This document shows, in pieces, positions 27,604-35,557 of a DNA stretch of 64,000 bases. Within the stretch, counting starts at the first letter, position 1. Each line of letters begins with the position of its first letter. The notes under the pieces were generated by a model. It was not told the DNA's origin, did not search any database, and was given only the letters and a program-made list of their open reading frames with translations. The stretch covers positions 5,394,001 through 5,458,000 of the forward strand of contig NZ_JACYXC010000001.1 in the NCBI RefSeq assembly GCF_016031615.1. Reading direction: 5' to 3'. The translations under genes were made by a program, and so were the position numbers. Source of the DNA: Streptomyces pactum. GTDB taxonomy: Bacteria > Actinomycetota > Actinomycetes > Streptomycetales > Streptomycetaceae.

Positions 27604-29235
27604 ATGGACGCTGTGACCCAGGTCCCCGTGCCGGCGAACGAGCCGGTGCACACCTACGCTCCGGGCACCCCCGAGCGCGCCCGTCTGGAGACCAAGCTCA
27701 AGGAGCTGTCCCAGAACCCGATCGACCTGCCGATGACCATCGGCGGCGAGAAGCGGATGGGCGGCGGTGAGCGCTTCGACGTGGTCCAGCCGCACAACCA
27801 CTCCGCCGTTCTGGGTACCTACGCCAACGCCACGCAGGCGGACGCGCAGGACGCGATCGACGCCGCCCTGGCCGCCGCCCCGGCCTGGCGCGCGCTGAGC
27901 TTCGACGACCGCGCGGCGATCATCCTGAAGGCCGCCGAGCTGCTGGCCGGCCCGTGGCGCGAGACGCTGGCCGCCTCCACCATGCTCGGCCAGTCCAAGA
28001 CCGCGCAGCAGGCGGAGATCGACACCCCCTGCGAGCTGGTGGACTTCTGGCGCTTCAACGTCCACTTCGCCCGCGAGATCCTCGCCGAGCAGCCGCCGGT
28101 GAACGCGCCGGGCGTGTGGAACCGCAGCGACCACCGGCCGCTGGAGGGCTTCGTCTACGCGATCACGCCCTTCAACTTCACCGCCATCGCGGGTAACCTG
28201 CCCACCGCCCCGGCCCTGATGGGCAACGTGGTGGTCTGGAAGCCGTCCCCGACCCAGACCCACGCCGCGGTGCTGCTGATGCAGCTGCTGGAGGAGGCGG
28301 GCCTGCCCAAGGGCGTCATCAACCTGGTGACCGGTGACGGCAAGGACGTCTCCGAGGTGGCGCTGAACCACCCGGACCTGGCCGGTATCCACTTCACCGG
28401 CTCGACCAAGACCTTCCAGTACCTGTGGAAGACGGTCGGCAACAACATCGAGAAGTACAAGACGTACCCGCGGCTGGTCGGCGAGACCGGTGGCAAGGAC
28501 TTCATCGTCGCCCACCCGTCGGCGGACCGCGCGGTGCTGAAGACCGCGATGACCCGTGGCGCCTTCGAGTTCCAGGGCCAGAAGTGCTCCGCCGCCTCCC
28601 GCGCCTACGTCCCGCGCTCCATCTGGGAGAGCGGCTTCAAGGAGGAGTTCGCGGCCGAGGTCGACTCGCTCACCATGGGTGACGTCACCGACCTGTCGAA
28701 CTTCATGAGCGCCGTCATCGACGAGCGGTCCTTCGCCAAGAACAAGGCGGCGATCGACCGGGCGAAGAACGACCCGACCATCGAGGTCGTCGCCGGCGGC
28801 ACCTACGACGACAGCGTGGGCTGGTTCGTCCGTCCGACGGTCCTGGTCTCCACCGACCCGGAGAACGAGATCTTCAGGGACGAGTACTTCGGCCCGATCC
28901 TGGGCGTCTTCGTCTACGACGACGAGAAGTACGACGAGATGCTGGAGCAGATGGAGTCGGTGTCCGCGTACGGACTCACCGGCTGCGTCATCGCGCAGGA
29001 CCGCGCCGCCGCCGCGGCCACCTGCGAGAAGCTCCGCTTCGCCGCAGGCAACTTCTACATCAACGACAAGCCCACCGGTGCCGTGGTCGGTCAGCAGCCG
29101 TTCGGTGGTGGCCGCGCCTCGGGCACCAACGACAAGGCGGGCGCCAAGCAGAACCTGATGCGCTGGACCTCCACCCGCTCCATCAAGGAGACGCTGGTCC
29201 CGCCGACGGACTACCGCTACCCGCACATGGGCTGA
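27604..29235 (+). CDS. pruA: L-glutamate gamma-semialdehyde (P5C) dehydrogenase
   Basis: 543 aa NAD-dependent aldehyde dehydrogenase of the PruA type. The cofactor region has FTGSTKTFQYLW. Catalytic Glu lies in LVGETGGKDF and catalytic Cys in FEFQGQKCSAASR. The C-terminus QPFGGGRASGTNDKAG is typical. It completes proline breakdown to glutamate. ATG 27604 has AAGGAG about 7 nt upstream. Its codon use is the most biased in the region, with near-uniform G/C third positions, suggesting high expression. Confidence 0.97.
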   Translation: MDAVTQVPVPANEPVHTYAPGTPERARLETKLKELSQNPIDLPMTIGGEKRMGGGERFDVVQPHNHSAVLGTYANATQADAQDAIDAALAAAPAWRALSFDDRAAIILKAAELLAGPWRETLAASTMLGQSKTAQQAEIDTPCELVDFWRFNVHFAREILAEQPPVNAPGVWNRSDHRPLEGFVYAITPFNFTAIAGNLPTAPALMGNVVVWKPSPTQTHAAVLLMQLLEEAGLPKGVINLVTGDGKDVSEVALNHPDLAGIHFTGSTKTFQYLWKTVGNNIEKYKTYPRLVGETGGKDFIVAHPSADRAVLKTAMTRGAFEFQGQKCSAASRAYVPRSIWESGFKEEFAAEVDSLTMGDVTDLSNFMSAVIDERSFAKNKAAIDRAKNDPTIEVVAGGTYDDSVGWFVRPTVLVSTDPENEIFRDEYFGPILGVFVYDDEKYDEMLEQMESVSAYGLTGCVIAQDRAAAAATCEKLRFAAGNFYINDKPTGAVVGQQPFGGGRASGTNDKAGAKQNLMRWTSTRSIKETLVPPTDYRYPHMG

Positions 29236-29989
29236 CCCCCGCACCCGGGCCGACCCGCCCGCGCCGTCCGGCGGACCCCGCCGGACGGCGCCCGGCCCGT
29301 CACGCGGCGGGCCGCCCCCGGCCCCCGGGGCGCCCCTGCCGCGCCCTCCGCCCCCTCGCCCGGTTCCGCACCGGTCGGGGGCGGTCGCGTTCCCGGCCGG
29401 GGCGGTCGGGTACCCGGTCCGGCACCCGGCGGCCGGGTTCCGGAAAACCGTGGACGGTCGCCGCCCGGTGGTGCTAACTTCTGCCAAGCAAGTAGTTGTG
29501 ATTCACCGCAGTTAACGCGGCTCACCAATTTCCCGCCTCCGGGCGGGAGCGCGCGGAGCGCGCGAGCGAAGCCCCCGGGCGCAGGCCGGGGGCCGGACGG
29601 GGTCAGCCCCGCCCTCTGCGCCCAGGCACCCCCTGGCCCCCTCCGCCCGGACCGTCCGTCCGGGGCCCGGCCGGCGCATCGGATCGCCGGCCCGGCCCCC
29701 CGGGCGGGCGGCGGGCGGGGTGCGGCTGAGGTGCGAGGTGCCGGTGGGGCGCGTGGGGCGGGCGTGCGGGCCCTGAGGCCGTCGCCGTCTCAGATAGTAG
29801 GAAGTCCGAGTAATCGGGAGACAGCGCGGCGCCACTGACTTACGTTGGTGGAAGCCGAACGTCTCGCTCCATCGAGCGAACGCGGATGTGGCCCGGTGCG
29901 GGTCCAGGCGACCCCTGCCGCACCCAGGCCCCCGCCCCTTCCGGCATTTCCCCCTCTCGAACGCTCATCGCAAGAGGAGAGACGTGCTC
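29236..29989. other. Long intergenic region with a lower-GC element
   Basis: About 750 bp. 29460-29520 and 29785-29835 are distinctly less GC-rich than the surroundings. The second, centred on ATAGTAGGAAGTCCGAGTAA at 29793-29812, looks conserved and lies 180 bp before the small gene at 29990. 29520-29640 carries several GC hairpins. No protein is supported. Confidence 0.5.
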
Positions 29990-30136
29990 ATGGCCGAGAC
30001 CGCCGTCCGCAGGCCCGCCCGGGTCGCCCGCCGCACCTCCGACGACACCGACCGCAAGAACGCCGCCGCCGCGCTCCAGCGCGCCCTGGACCGCCGGGAC
30101 AACGGCGGCGCCTGGGGGCACCAGCCGCGCGGCTGA
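29990..30136 (+). CDS. Small conserved streptomycete protein of unknown function
   Basis: 48 aa, too small for domain calls. It is highly basic at the start (MAETAVRRPARVARRTSDD) and ends NAAAALQRALDRRDNGGAWG. I recall similar small proteins at this locus in other Streptomyces. GAGGAGA lies about 10 nt before ATG 29990; a GTG at 29984 is closer to it and is an alternative start. A bidirectional terminator follows. Confidence 0.7.
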   Translation: MAETAVRRPARVARRTSDDTDRKNAAAALQRALDRRDNGGAWGHQPRG

Positions 30137-30271
30137 CCCCCGCCCGCCCGTCCTGTACGTCCCGCCCGTCCGTCCGCCCGTCGCCCACGGCCGGACCGGC
30201 CCGGCCGTGGGTCCCGGCCGTCGTGCCGGCCACGGCCGTCCGGCCCGGACCCGGCCGCCCGGCTGAACCCG

Positions 30272-30321
30272 GGTGAACCGGCCGCGCCCCCGGCTCTCCG
30301 GGGGCGCGGCGCCGGTTCACC
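30272..30321. terminator. Bidirectional terminator between the small gene and the phosphatase
   Basis: GGTGAACCGG-CCGCGCCCCCGG pairs with CCGGGGGCGCGG-CG-CCGGTTCACC, more than 20 bp. It overlaps the stop codon of the minus-strand phosphatase gene. Confidence 0.8.
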
Positions 30322-31933
30322 TGGAGCGCCGCACCGTGAAGTGGTCCACCCGTTCGCCGGACGCGGCGAGTGCGGTGACCCGCATCGCCGGGCGGCTCCC
30401 CGGCTCCACCTCCACGCTGAGGAAGGAGTGGCCGGTGTAGCGCACCCGCGACCAGGCCACCGTCTCCCGCTCCTTGTCCCCCTCCGGCGTCCAGTGGTAG
30501 CTGCGCACCTCCTCCGGCCCGGCCTCGTGGCCCAGATAGCTGTCGGGGGCGTCGAAGGAGTAGAGCTTGGCTCCGGCGCCGCCGGCCGTCACGTACACGG
30601 TGCCGTCGCGCACCGGGTCGGTGGTGGCGCCGATCGGGACCGGCCGGCCGACCGCGCCGTGGCGGATGGCGTCGGTCCGCTCGTAGACGTGGTTGTGCCC
30701 GTTGACCACCAGATCGACCCGGTGGCGGTCGAAGGCGGCGGCCCAGGCGTCCCGGACCCCGCCGTCCGAGGCGTGCGCGCCGGTGGTGGAGTAGGCGCAG
30801 TGGTGGAAGAAGACCACCAGGAAGTCCACGTCCGGGGTCTGCCGCAGCCGGCTCAGCCGGCGCTCCAGCCACCGGGTCTGCGCGCCGCCGCTCAACCCCC
30901 GGTTGGCGGGGATCTCGTGGCTGACGTCGTTGGCGTCGAGCGCCACCACGCCCACGTTGCCGTAGACGAACGAGTACGCCCCCGGCACCCGGCGCGGGTC
31001 CGGGCCGGACTCCGGCAGCGACCAGCGGGCCAGCTGCCCGCCGTAGCCGTCGGGGGAGTACCACGCCTCCATGTCGTGGTTGCCGGTGGTCACCATCCAC
31101 GGCACCCGGGCGGCCACCGCCTCGGTCTGCGCCAGGAACCGGTCCCACAGCCGGGCGTCGTAGACGTCCGAACGGCCGCCGTGGCCGGTGCTGTCGGCGT
31201 AGGCGATGTCCCCGGCGTGCAGGTGGAACGCCGGGTCCCGGGCCAGGATCAGCCGGTCGCCGGCGAGCGCGCCGGGGCTGACGCCCTGGTCGCCGAAGGC
31301 GGTGAAGGTGAACGTCTCCGGCCGTGCCGGGGCGGTGCGGAAGGTGTGCAGGGCGGCGGCGCGGCGCGGGTCGGCCGGGTCGTACCCCTCGTGCCCGACC
31401 CCGTAGTGGTAGGTGACGCCCGGGCGCAGCCCGTCCAGCGCCGCGTGGAGGTAGTACTGCTCGACCGCCGGGGTCCGTCCGTCCAGCGCCGGGGTGTGCA
31501 GCGCGCGCACCTCGGCCCCGATCCGTTCCCCCAGGTCCCACGGGGTCAGCCCGACCCGGACGTACGGACCGCGCACCGGCCGCGGGACCTGCCAGGAGAT
31601 CCGCATCTGGGTCCGCGGGTCGGCGCCGAACGCCAGGTGCCGGCCGAACGGCACCACCTCCCGGCCGGCCGCCCGCGAGGTGGCGGGCACGGCCGGCCGG
31701 GACGGGGACGGCGAGCCGGTGCCGCACCCCGCGCCGCCCAGCAGCGCCGCGCCGGCCAGGGTGCCCGCCCCGGCGGCCGACGCCCGCAGCACCCGGCGGC
31801 GGGAGAACCGCTCGCGCAGATAGGCGTGCTGCTCGGCCATCGGCAGCCGTGCCGCCAGCTCGTCCGGGACGCCGGTGCGGGGCAGATCGGCGGGGCGCTC
31901 GCCGCGCCGCGCCCGCCAGGGTGAGGCAGCCAT
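30317..31933 (-). CDS. Purple acid phosphatase-like metallophosphoesterase, Tat-exported
   Basis: 538 aa. Residues 40-70 carry a twin-arginine signal (FSRRRVLRASAAGAGTLAG) and a Cys that could be a lipid-anchor site (GGAGC, an imperfect lipobox). A fibronectin-like PAP N-domain follows (TQMRISWQVP). The calcineurin-type metal centre is complete: FGDQG, HAGDIAYAD, TTGNHDMEAW, FFHHCAYSTTGA and VNGHNHVYERT. It should hydrolyse phosphate esters outside the cell. ATG 31933 gives an N-terminus of about 40 residues before the Tat motif. Divergent from leuB, 129 bp apart. Confidence 0.9.
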   Translation of the reverse strand: MAASPWRARRGERPADLPRTGVPDELAARLPMAEQHAYLRERFSRRRVLRASAAGAGTLAGAALLGGAGCGTGSPSPSRPAVPATSRAAGREVVPFGRHLAFGADPRTQMRISWQVPRPVRGPYVRVGLTPWDLGERIGAEVRALHTPALDGRTPAVEQYYLHAALDGLRPGVTYHYGVGHEGYDPADPRRAAALHTFRTAPARPETFTFTAFGDQGVSPGALAGDRLILARDPAFHLHAGDIAYADSTGHGGRSDVYDARLWDRFLAQTEAVAARVPWMVTTGNHDMEAWYSPDGYGGQLARWSLPESGPDPRRVPGAYSFVYGNVGVVALDANDVSHEIPANRGLSGGAQTRWLERRLSRLRQTPDVDFLVVFFHHCAYSTTGAHASDGGVRDAWAAAFDRHRVDLVVNGHNHVYERTDAIRHGAVGRPVPIGATTDPVRDGTVYVTAGGAGAKLYSFDAPDSYLGHEAGPEEVRSYHWTPEGDKERETVAWSRVRYTGHSFLSVEVEPGSRPAMRVTALAASGERVDHFTVRRSR

Positions 31934-32027
31934 GCGGCCGAATGTCCCAGGAGCGGCCGACATCGGCGCGTACCGCGGCTGAACACCGCCCGTACGGATG
32001 GCCATCTGTCCGAATGGCGGACGAAGA

Positions 32028-32056
32028 GTGTCAGGGGATGGGACGCGGAGTATGGT
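32028..32056 (+). promoter_or_regulatory. leuB promoter, probably leaderless
   Basis: GTGTCA (-35 candidate, 32028-32033), 17-bp spacer, TATGGT (-10, 32051-32056). The -10 ends 6 nt before the leuB ATG, which has no Shine-Dalgarno. This geometry predicts transcription starting at or next to the A of the ATG. Confidence 0.55.
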
Positions 32057-32062
32057 CCGGGT

Positions 32063-33106
32063 ATGTCTCGCAGCATTCGCCTCGCAGTGATCCCCGGTGA
32101 CGGAATCGGCCCGGAGGTGGTGGCCCAGGGCCTGAAGGTCCTCACCGCCGTCCTCCCGCCCGACGTGAAGCTGGAGACCCGGGAGTACGACCTCGGCGCC
32201 CGGCGCTGGCACGCCACCGGGGAGACCCTGCCCGACGCCGAGCTGGAGACCCTCAAGGAGCACGACGCCATCCTGCTCGGCGCCATCGGCGACCCCACGG
32301 TGCCCTCCGGGGTGCTGGAGCGGGGCCTGCTGCTGAAGCTGCGCTTCGCCTTCGACCACTACGTCAACCTGCGCCCCTCCAAGCTCTTCCCGAACACCCC
32401 CACCCCGCTGGCCGGCCGCCCGGACATCGACTTCGTCGTGGTCCGGGAGGGCACCGAGGGCCCGTACGTGGGCAACGGCGGCTCGCTGCGCACCGGCACC
32501 CCGGCCGAGGTCGCCACCGAGGTCAGCCTCAACACCGCCTACGGGGTGGAGCGGGTGGTCCGCGACGCCTACGCCCGCGCCGCCGCGCGCCCGCGCCGGA
32601 AGCTGACGCTGGTGCACAAGAACAACGTCCTGGTGCACGCCGGCCACCTGTGGAAGAGCATCTTCGACCGGGTCGGCCGGGAGTACCCCGAGGTCACCAC
32701 CAACTACCTGCACGTGGACGCGGCGACGATCTTCTTCGTCACCCAGCCGGAACGGTTCGACGTGATCGTCACCGACAACCTGTTCGGCGACATCCTCACC
32801 GACCTGGCCGCCGCGGTCACCGGCGGCATCGGGCTCGCCGCCAGCGGCAACATCAACCCGGCCGGGACCTTCCCGTCCATGTTCGAGCCGGTCCACGGGT
32901 CCGCGCCGGATATCGCCGGTACCGGGAAGGCCGACCCGACCGCGACCGTGCTCTCCGTCGCCCTGCTGCTGCGCCACCTGGGGTACCGGGCGGAGGCCGA
33001 GCGGGTCGAGGAGGCGGTCGCCGCCGACCTGGCCGGGCGCGACGCGTCCGCCCCGCGCACCACCGACCGCACCGGCGACGAGCTCGCCGCCCGGGTGGCC
33101 GGCTGA
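32063..33106 (+). CDS. leuB: 3-isopropylmalate dehydrogenase
   Basis: 347 aa, the short actinobacterial type. Oxidative decarboxylation of 3-isopropylmalate in leucine synthesis. Motifs: VIPGDGIGPEVV at the start, substrate loop GVLERGLLLKLRFAFD, LVHKNNVL, the metal site VTDNLFGDILTDLAA, and NAD loop EPVHGSAPDIAGTGKADP. The probable leaderless promoter directly abuts the ATG. No leader peptide or terminator precedes it, in contrast to ilvB and cimA. ilvE follows 219 bp downstream. Confidence 0.97.
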   Translation: MSRSIRLAVIPGDGIGPEVVAQGLKVLTAVLPPDVKLETREYDLGARRWHATGETLPDAELETLKEHDAILLGAIGDPTVPSGVLERGLLLKLRFAFDHYVNLRPSKLFPNTPTPLAGRPDIDFVVVREGTEGPYVGNGGSLRTGTPAEVATEVSLNTAYGVERVVRDAYARAAARPRRKLTLVHKNNVLVHAGHLWKSIFDRVGREYPEVTTNYLHVDAATIFFVTQPERFDVIVTDNLFGDILTDLAAAVTGGIGLAASGNINPAGTFPSMFEPVHGSAPDIAGTGKADPTATVLSVALLLRHLGYRAEAERVEEAVAADLAGRDASAPRTTDRTGDELAARVAG

Positions 33107-33192
33107 CGGCCCGCCGGCACCCCGGACACCGCCCCGCCGCCGGAAATCCGCCCGCTCGCACCACCGGCGGAGATTCCGCCCGGTCCGGGGGG

Positions 33193-33220
33193 TTCCCGCC
33201 GGACCCCGACGAGCGATAAT
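33193..33220 (+). promoter_or_regulatory. Possible ilvE promoter
   Basis: GATAAT at 33215-33220 stands out in GC-rich DNA, with TTCCCG 16 bp upstream. A GCCCCGGG/CCCGGGGC hairpin lies between it and ilvE. Confidence 0.35.
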
Positions 33221-33325
33221 CGAACGCGGGGCCGCACCATCAGGGAAGCTCGCACGCCCCGGGACCGTTGCCCGGGGCGATCGCCGCGCGGTCCGCCACA
33301 ACACACGGTGAAGGACACGTAACCC

Positions 33326-34411
33326 ATGACGACGACCCCGATCGCGCTCAAGCCCTCCTCGCACCCGCTCGCCGACGCGGAGCGGGAGCAGATCCTGGCG
33401 AACCCCGGCTTCGGCCGCCACTTCACCGACCACATGGTGACGATCAGGTGGACCAAGGGCCTGGGCTGGCACGACGCCGAGCTCGTCCCGTACGCGCCGC
33501 TGTCCATCGACCCGGCGAACATGACCCTCCACTACGCCCAGACGATCTTCGAGGGGCTCAAGGCCTACCGGCAGCCGGACGGCGGCGTCGCCACCTTCCG
33601 CCCGGAGGAGAACGCCAAGCGCTTCCAGGCCTCCGCCCGCCGGATGGGCATGCCCGAGCTTCCGGTGGAGACCTTCCTGGCCGCCTGCGACGCCCTGGTC
33701 ACCCAGGACCGGGCGTGGGTGCCGGGCAGCGGGGAAGCCTCCCTCTACCTGCGGCCCTTCATGTTCGCCACCGAGGTCGGGCTCGGTGTGCGGCCGGCGA
33801 ACGAGTTCCTCTTCGTGATCATCGCCTCGCCCGCCGGCGCCTACTTCCCCGGCGGCGTGCAGCCGGTCTCGGTCTGGCTCTCCGAGGAGTACGTGCGCGC
33901 CGCGCCCGGTGGCACCGGCGCCGCCAAGACCGGCGGCAACTACGCCGCCTCGCTGGTCGCCCAGGCGCAGGCCGCCGAGCAGGGCTGCGACCAGGTGGTC
34001 TGGCTGGACGCCGTGGAGCGCCGCTGGATCGAGGAGATGGGCGGCATGAACCTGTACTTCGTCTTCGGCAACCGCATCGTCACGCCGGAGCTGAGCGGTT
34101 CGCTGCTGCCCGGCATCACCCGCGCCTCGCTGCTCCAGCTCGCCGCCGACCTGGGGTACGAGGTCGCCGAGGGCCGGATCTCCGTCGAGGACTGGAAGAA
34201 CGGCAACGCCGACGGTTCGCTCACCGAGGTCTTCGCCTGCGGCACCGCGGCCGTCATCACCCCGGTCGGGTCGGTGAAGTCCGCCCGCGCCGAGTGGACG
34301 GTGGGCGACGGCCGGCCCGGCGAGGTGACCATGAAGCTGCGCCAGGCGCTGCTGGACGTGCAGACCGGCGCCGCGCCGGACACCCACGGCTGGATGCACC
34401 GCCTCGGCTGA
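33326..34411 (+). CDS. ilvE: Branched-chain amino acid aminotransferase
   Basis: 361 aa, class IV PLP fold. It transfers the amino group in the last step of Val, Leu and Ile synthesis. The PLP Lys lies in GAAKTGGNYAASL. Other family marks are MTLHYAQTIFEGLKAYR, FRPEENAKRF and the cofactor loop FACGTAAVITPVG. The ATG has AAGGA about 8 nt upstream. A strong terminator lies 76 bp after the stop. Confidence 0.97.
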   Translation: MTTTPIALKPSSHPLADAEREQILANPGFGRHFTDHMVTIRWTKGLGWHDAELVPYAPLSIDPANMTLHYAQTIFEGLKAYRQPDGGVATFRPEENAKRFQASARRMGMPELPVETFLAACDALVTQDRAWVPGSGEASLYLRPFMFATEVGLGVRPANEFLFVIIASPAGAYFPGGVQPVSVWLSEEYVRAAPGGTGAAKTGGNYAASLVAQAQAAEQGCDQVVWLDAVERRWIEEMGGMNLYFVFGNRIVTPELSGSLLPGITRASLLQLAADLGYEVAEGRISVEDWKNGNADGSLTEVFACGTAAVITPVGSVKSARAEWTVGDGRPGEVTMKLRQALLDVQTGAAPDTHGWMHRLG

Positions 34412-34486
34412 GCCGGGTCCGCCGCGTCCGGCCGGGTCCCGCCGGGTCCCGCCGCGTCACGGCCGTGCCAGGGACGGAGCAGCCGC

Positions 34487-34529
34487 AAGGGCGCCCGTCC
34501 GCCCCCATCCGGGGCGGGCGGGCGCCCTT
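34487..34529 (+). terminator. Terminator after ilvE
   Basis: AAGGGCGCCCGTCCGCCCC pairs with GGGGCGGGCGGGCGCCCTT, 19 bp with one G-U, followed by TCGTCGT. Confidence 0.85.
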
Positions 34530-34589
34530 CGTCGTGTCCGGGTCCGGCCGGCGCCCCGCCGCACCCGGTCCGTGCGGTCCGTCCAAGAG

Positions 34590-34608
34590 TTTGGAGTGTC
34601 GCTCAAAT
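34590..34608. promoter_or_regulatory. Operator-like box 1 before the urease/agmatine unit
   Basis: TTTGGAGTGTCGCTCAAAT is a near-palindrome. It matches box 2 in the pattern TTxGAGTGxCGxTCxAA and lies about 67 bp upstream of it. It is in a marked low-GC patch. Confidence 0.6.
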
Positions 34609-34655
34609 CTCAGATCCGCGGTGCTGGTGCGTCTGGTGCGGCATACGATCGAGAA

Positions 34656-34675
34656 GTTAGAGTGGCGTTCTAAAC
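34656..34675. promoter_or_regulatory. Operator-like box 2 before the urease/agmatine unit
   Basis: GTTAGAGTGGCGTTCTAAAC, with TTAGA/TCTAA arms. It lies 18 bp before the ureAB ATG and downstream of a -10 candidate TACGAT (34644-34649). The TetR-family gene at 38833 is the obvious candidate binder. Confidence 0.65.
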
Positions 34676-34693
34676 CAAGGAGGTGGGTGCGGG

Positions 34694-35557
34694 ATGCGGC
34701 TGACCCCTACCGAACGCGACCGGCTGCTGCTGTTCGGCGCCGCGGAACTGGCACGCACGCGCCGGGCGCGCGGTCTGCGGCTCAATGTGCCGGAGGCCAC
34801 CGCGCTGATCGCCGACACCGTCTGCGAGGCGGCCCGTGACGGGCGGCGGCTGTCCGAGGCGATCGAGGCGGCCCGGTCGGTCCTGGGCCCCGACGACGTG
34901 CTGCCCGGCGTGGCCGACGTGGTCACCGAGGTGCACGTGGAGGCGGTCTTCGACGACGGATCACGGCTCGCGGTGGTGAGCGACCCCATCCGCGGCGCCA
35001 CCGCCGACGGACGGCCGGCCGGCCTCGGCGACGCGGCCCCCGGGGCGGTGCTGCCCGGTCCGGCGGACCCCGCCCCCACGCCCCGGGTGCGGCTGACCGT
35101 ACGGAACACCGCCACCGTGCCGGTGAGCGTCACCTCGCACTTCCACTTCTTCGAGGCCAACCCGCGGCTGGAGTTCGACCGCGCCGCCGCCTACGGGATG
35201 CGCCTGTGCATCCCCGCGGGATCCTCGCAGCGCTTCGATCCCGGCGCGGTCGCCGAGGTGGGCCTGGTGCCGATCGGCGGCGACCGGGTCGCCATCGGGT
35301 TCGCGGGTCTGGTGGACGGGCCGCTGGACGCCCCCGGGGCCCGCGCCGAGGCGCTCCGCCGGGCCGCCGCCTGCGGCTACCTGGGCGCCGTGCCGGACGC
35401 CGGCGCCGCGCCCGGCGGCGGGACCCCCGCCCGCACCCGGGCGGACGACGGGACCTCCGGCGCCGCCGCGCCGGGCGGTGGGCGGCCCGGGCGCGCCGCG
35501 CCGGAGGGTCCGGCCGGCACTCCGGCCGAGGGCCGGGACGAGGAGGGACGGCGATGA
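34694..35557 (+). CDS. ureAB: Urease gamma/beta fusion subunit
   Basis: 287 aa. Residues 1-100 are the urease gamma subunit (MRLTPTERDRLLLFGAAELA, LNVPEATALIADTVCEAARD). Residues about 135-225 are the beta subunit (SHFHFFEANPRLEFDRAAAY, RLCIPAGSSQRFDPG). The tail is a low-complexity Gly/Ala/Pro/Arg extension of about 55 residues not found in canonical UreB. AAGGAGGTG precedes the ATG. The stop overlaps the ureC start (ATGA), so translation is coupled. No ureE, ureF, ureG or ureD lies nearby. Confidence 0.92.
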   Translation: MRLTPTERDRLLLFGAAELARTRRARGLRLNVPEATALIADTVCEAARDGRRLSEAIEAARSVLGPDDVLPGVADVVTEVHVEAVFDDGSRLAVVSDPIRGATADGRPAGLGDAAPGAVLPGPADPAPTPRVRLTVRNTATVPVSVTSHFHFFEANPRLEFDRAAAYGMRLCIPAGSSQRFDPGAVAEVGLVPIGGDRVAIGFAGLVDGPLDAPGARAEALRRAAACGYLGAVPDAGAAPGGGTPARTRADDGTSGAAAPGGGRPGRAAPEGPAGTPAEGRDEEGRR

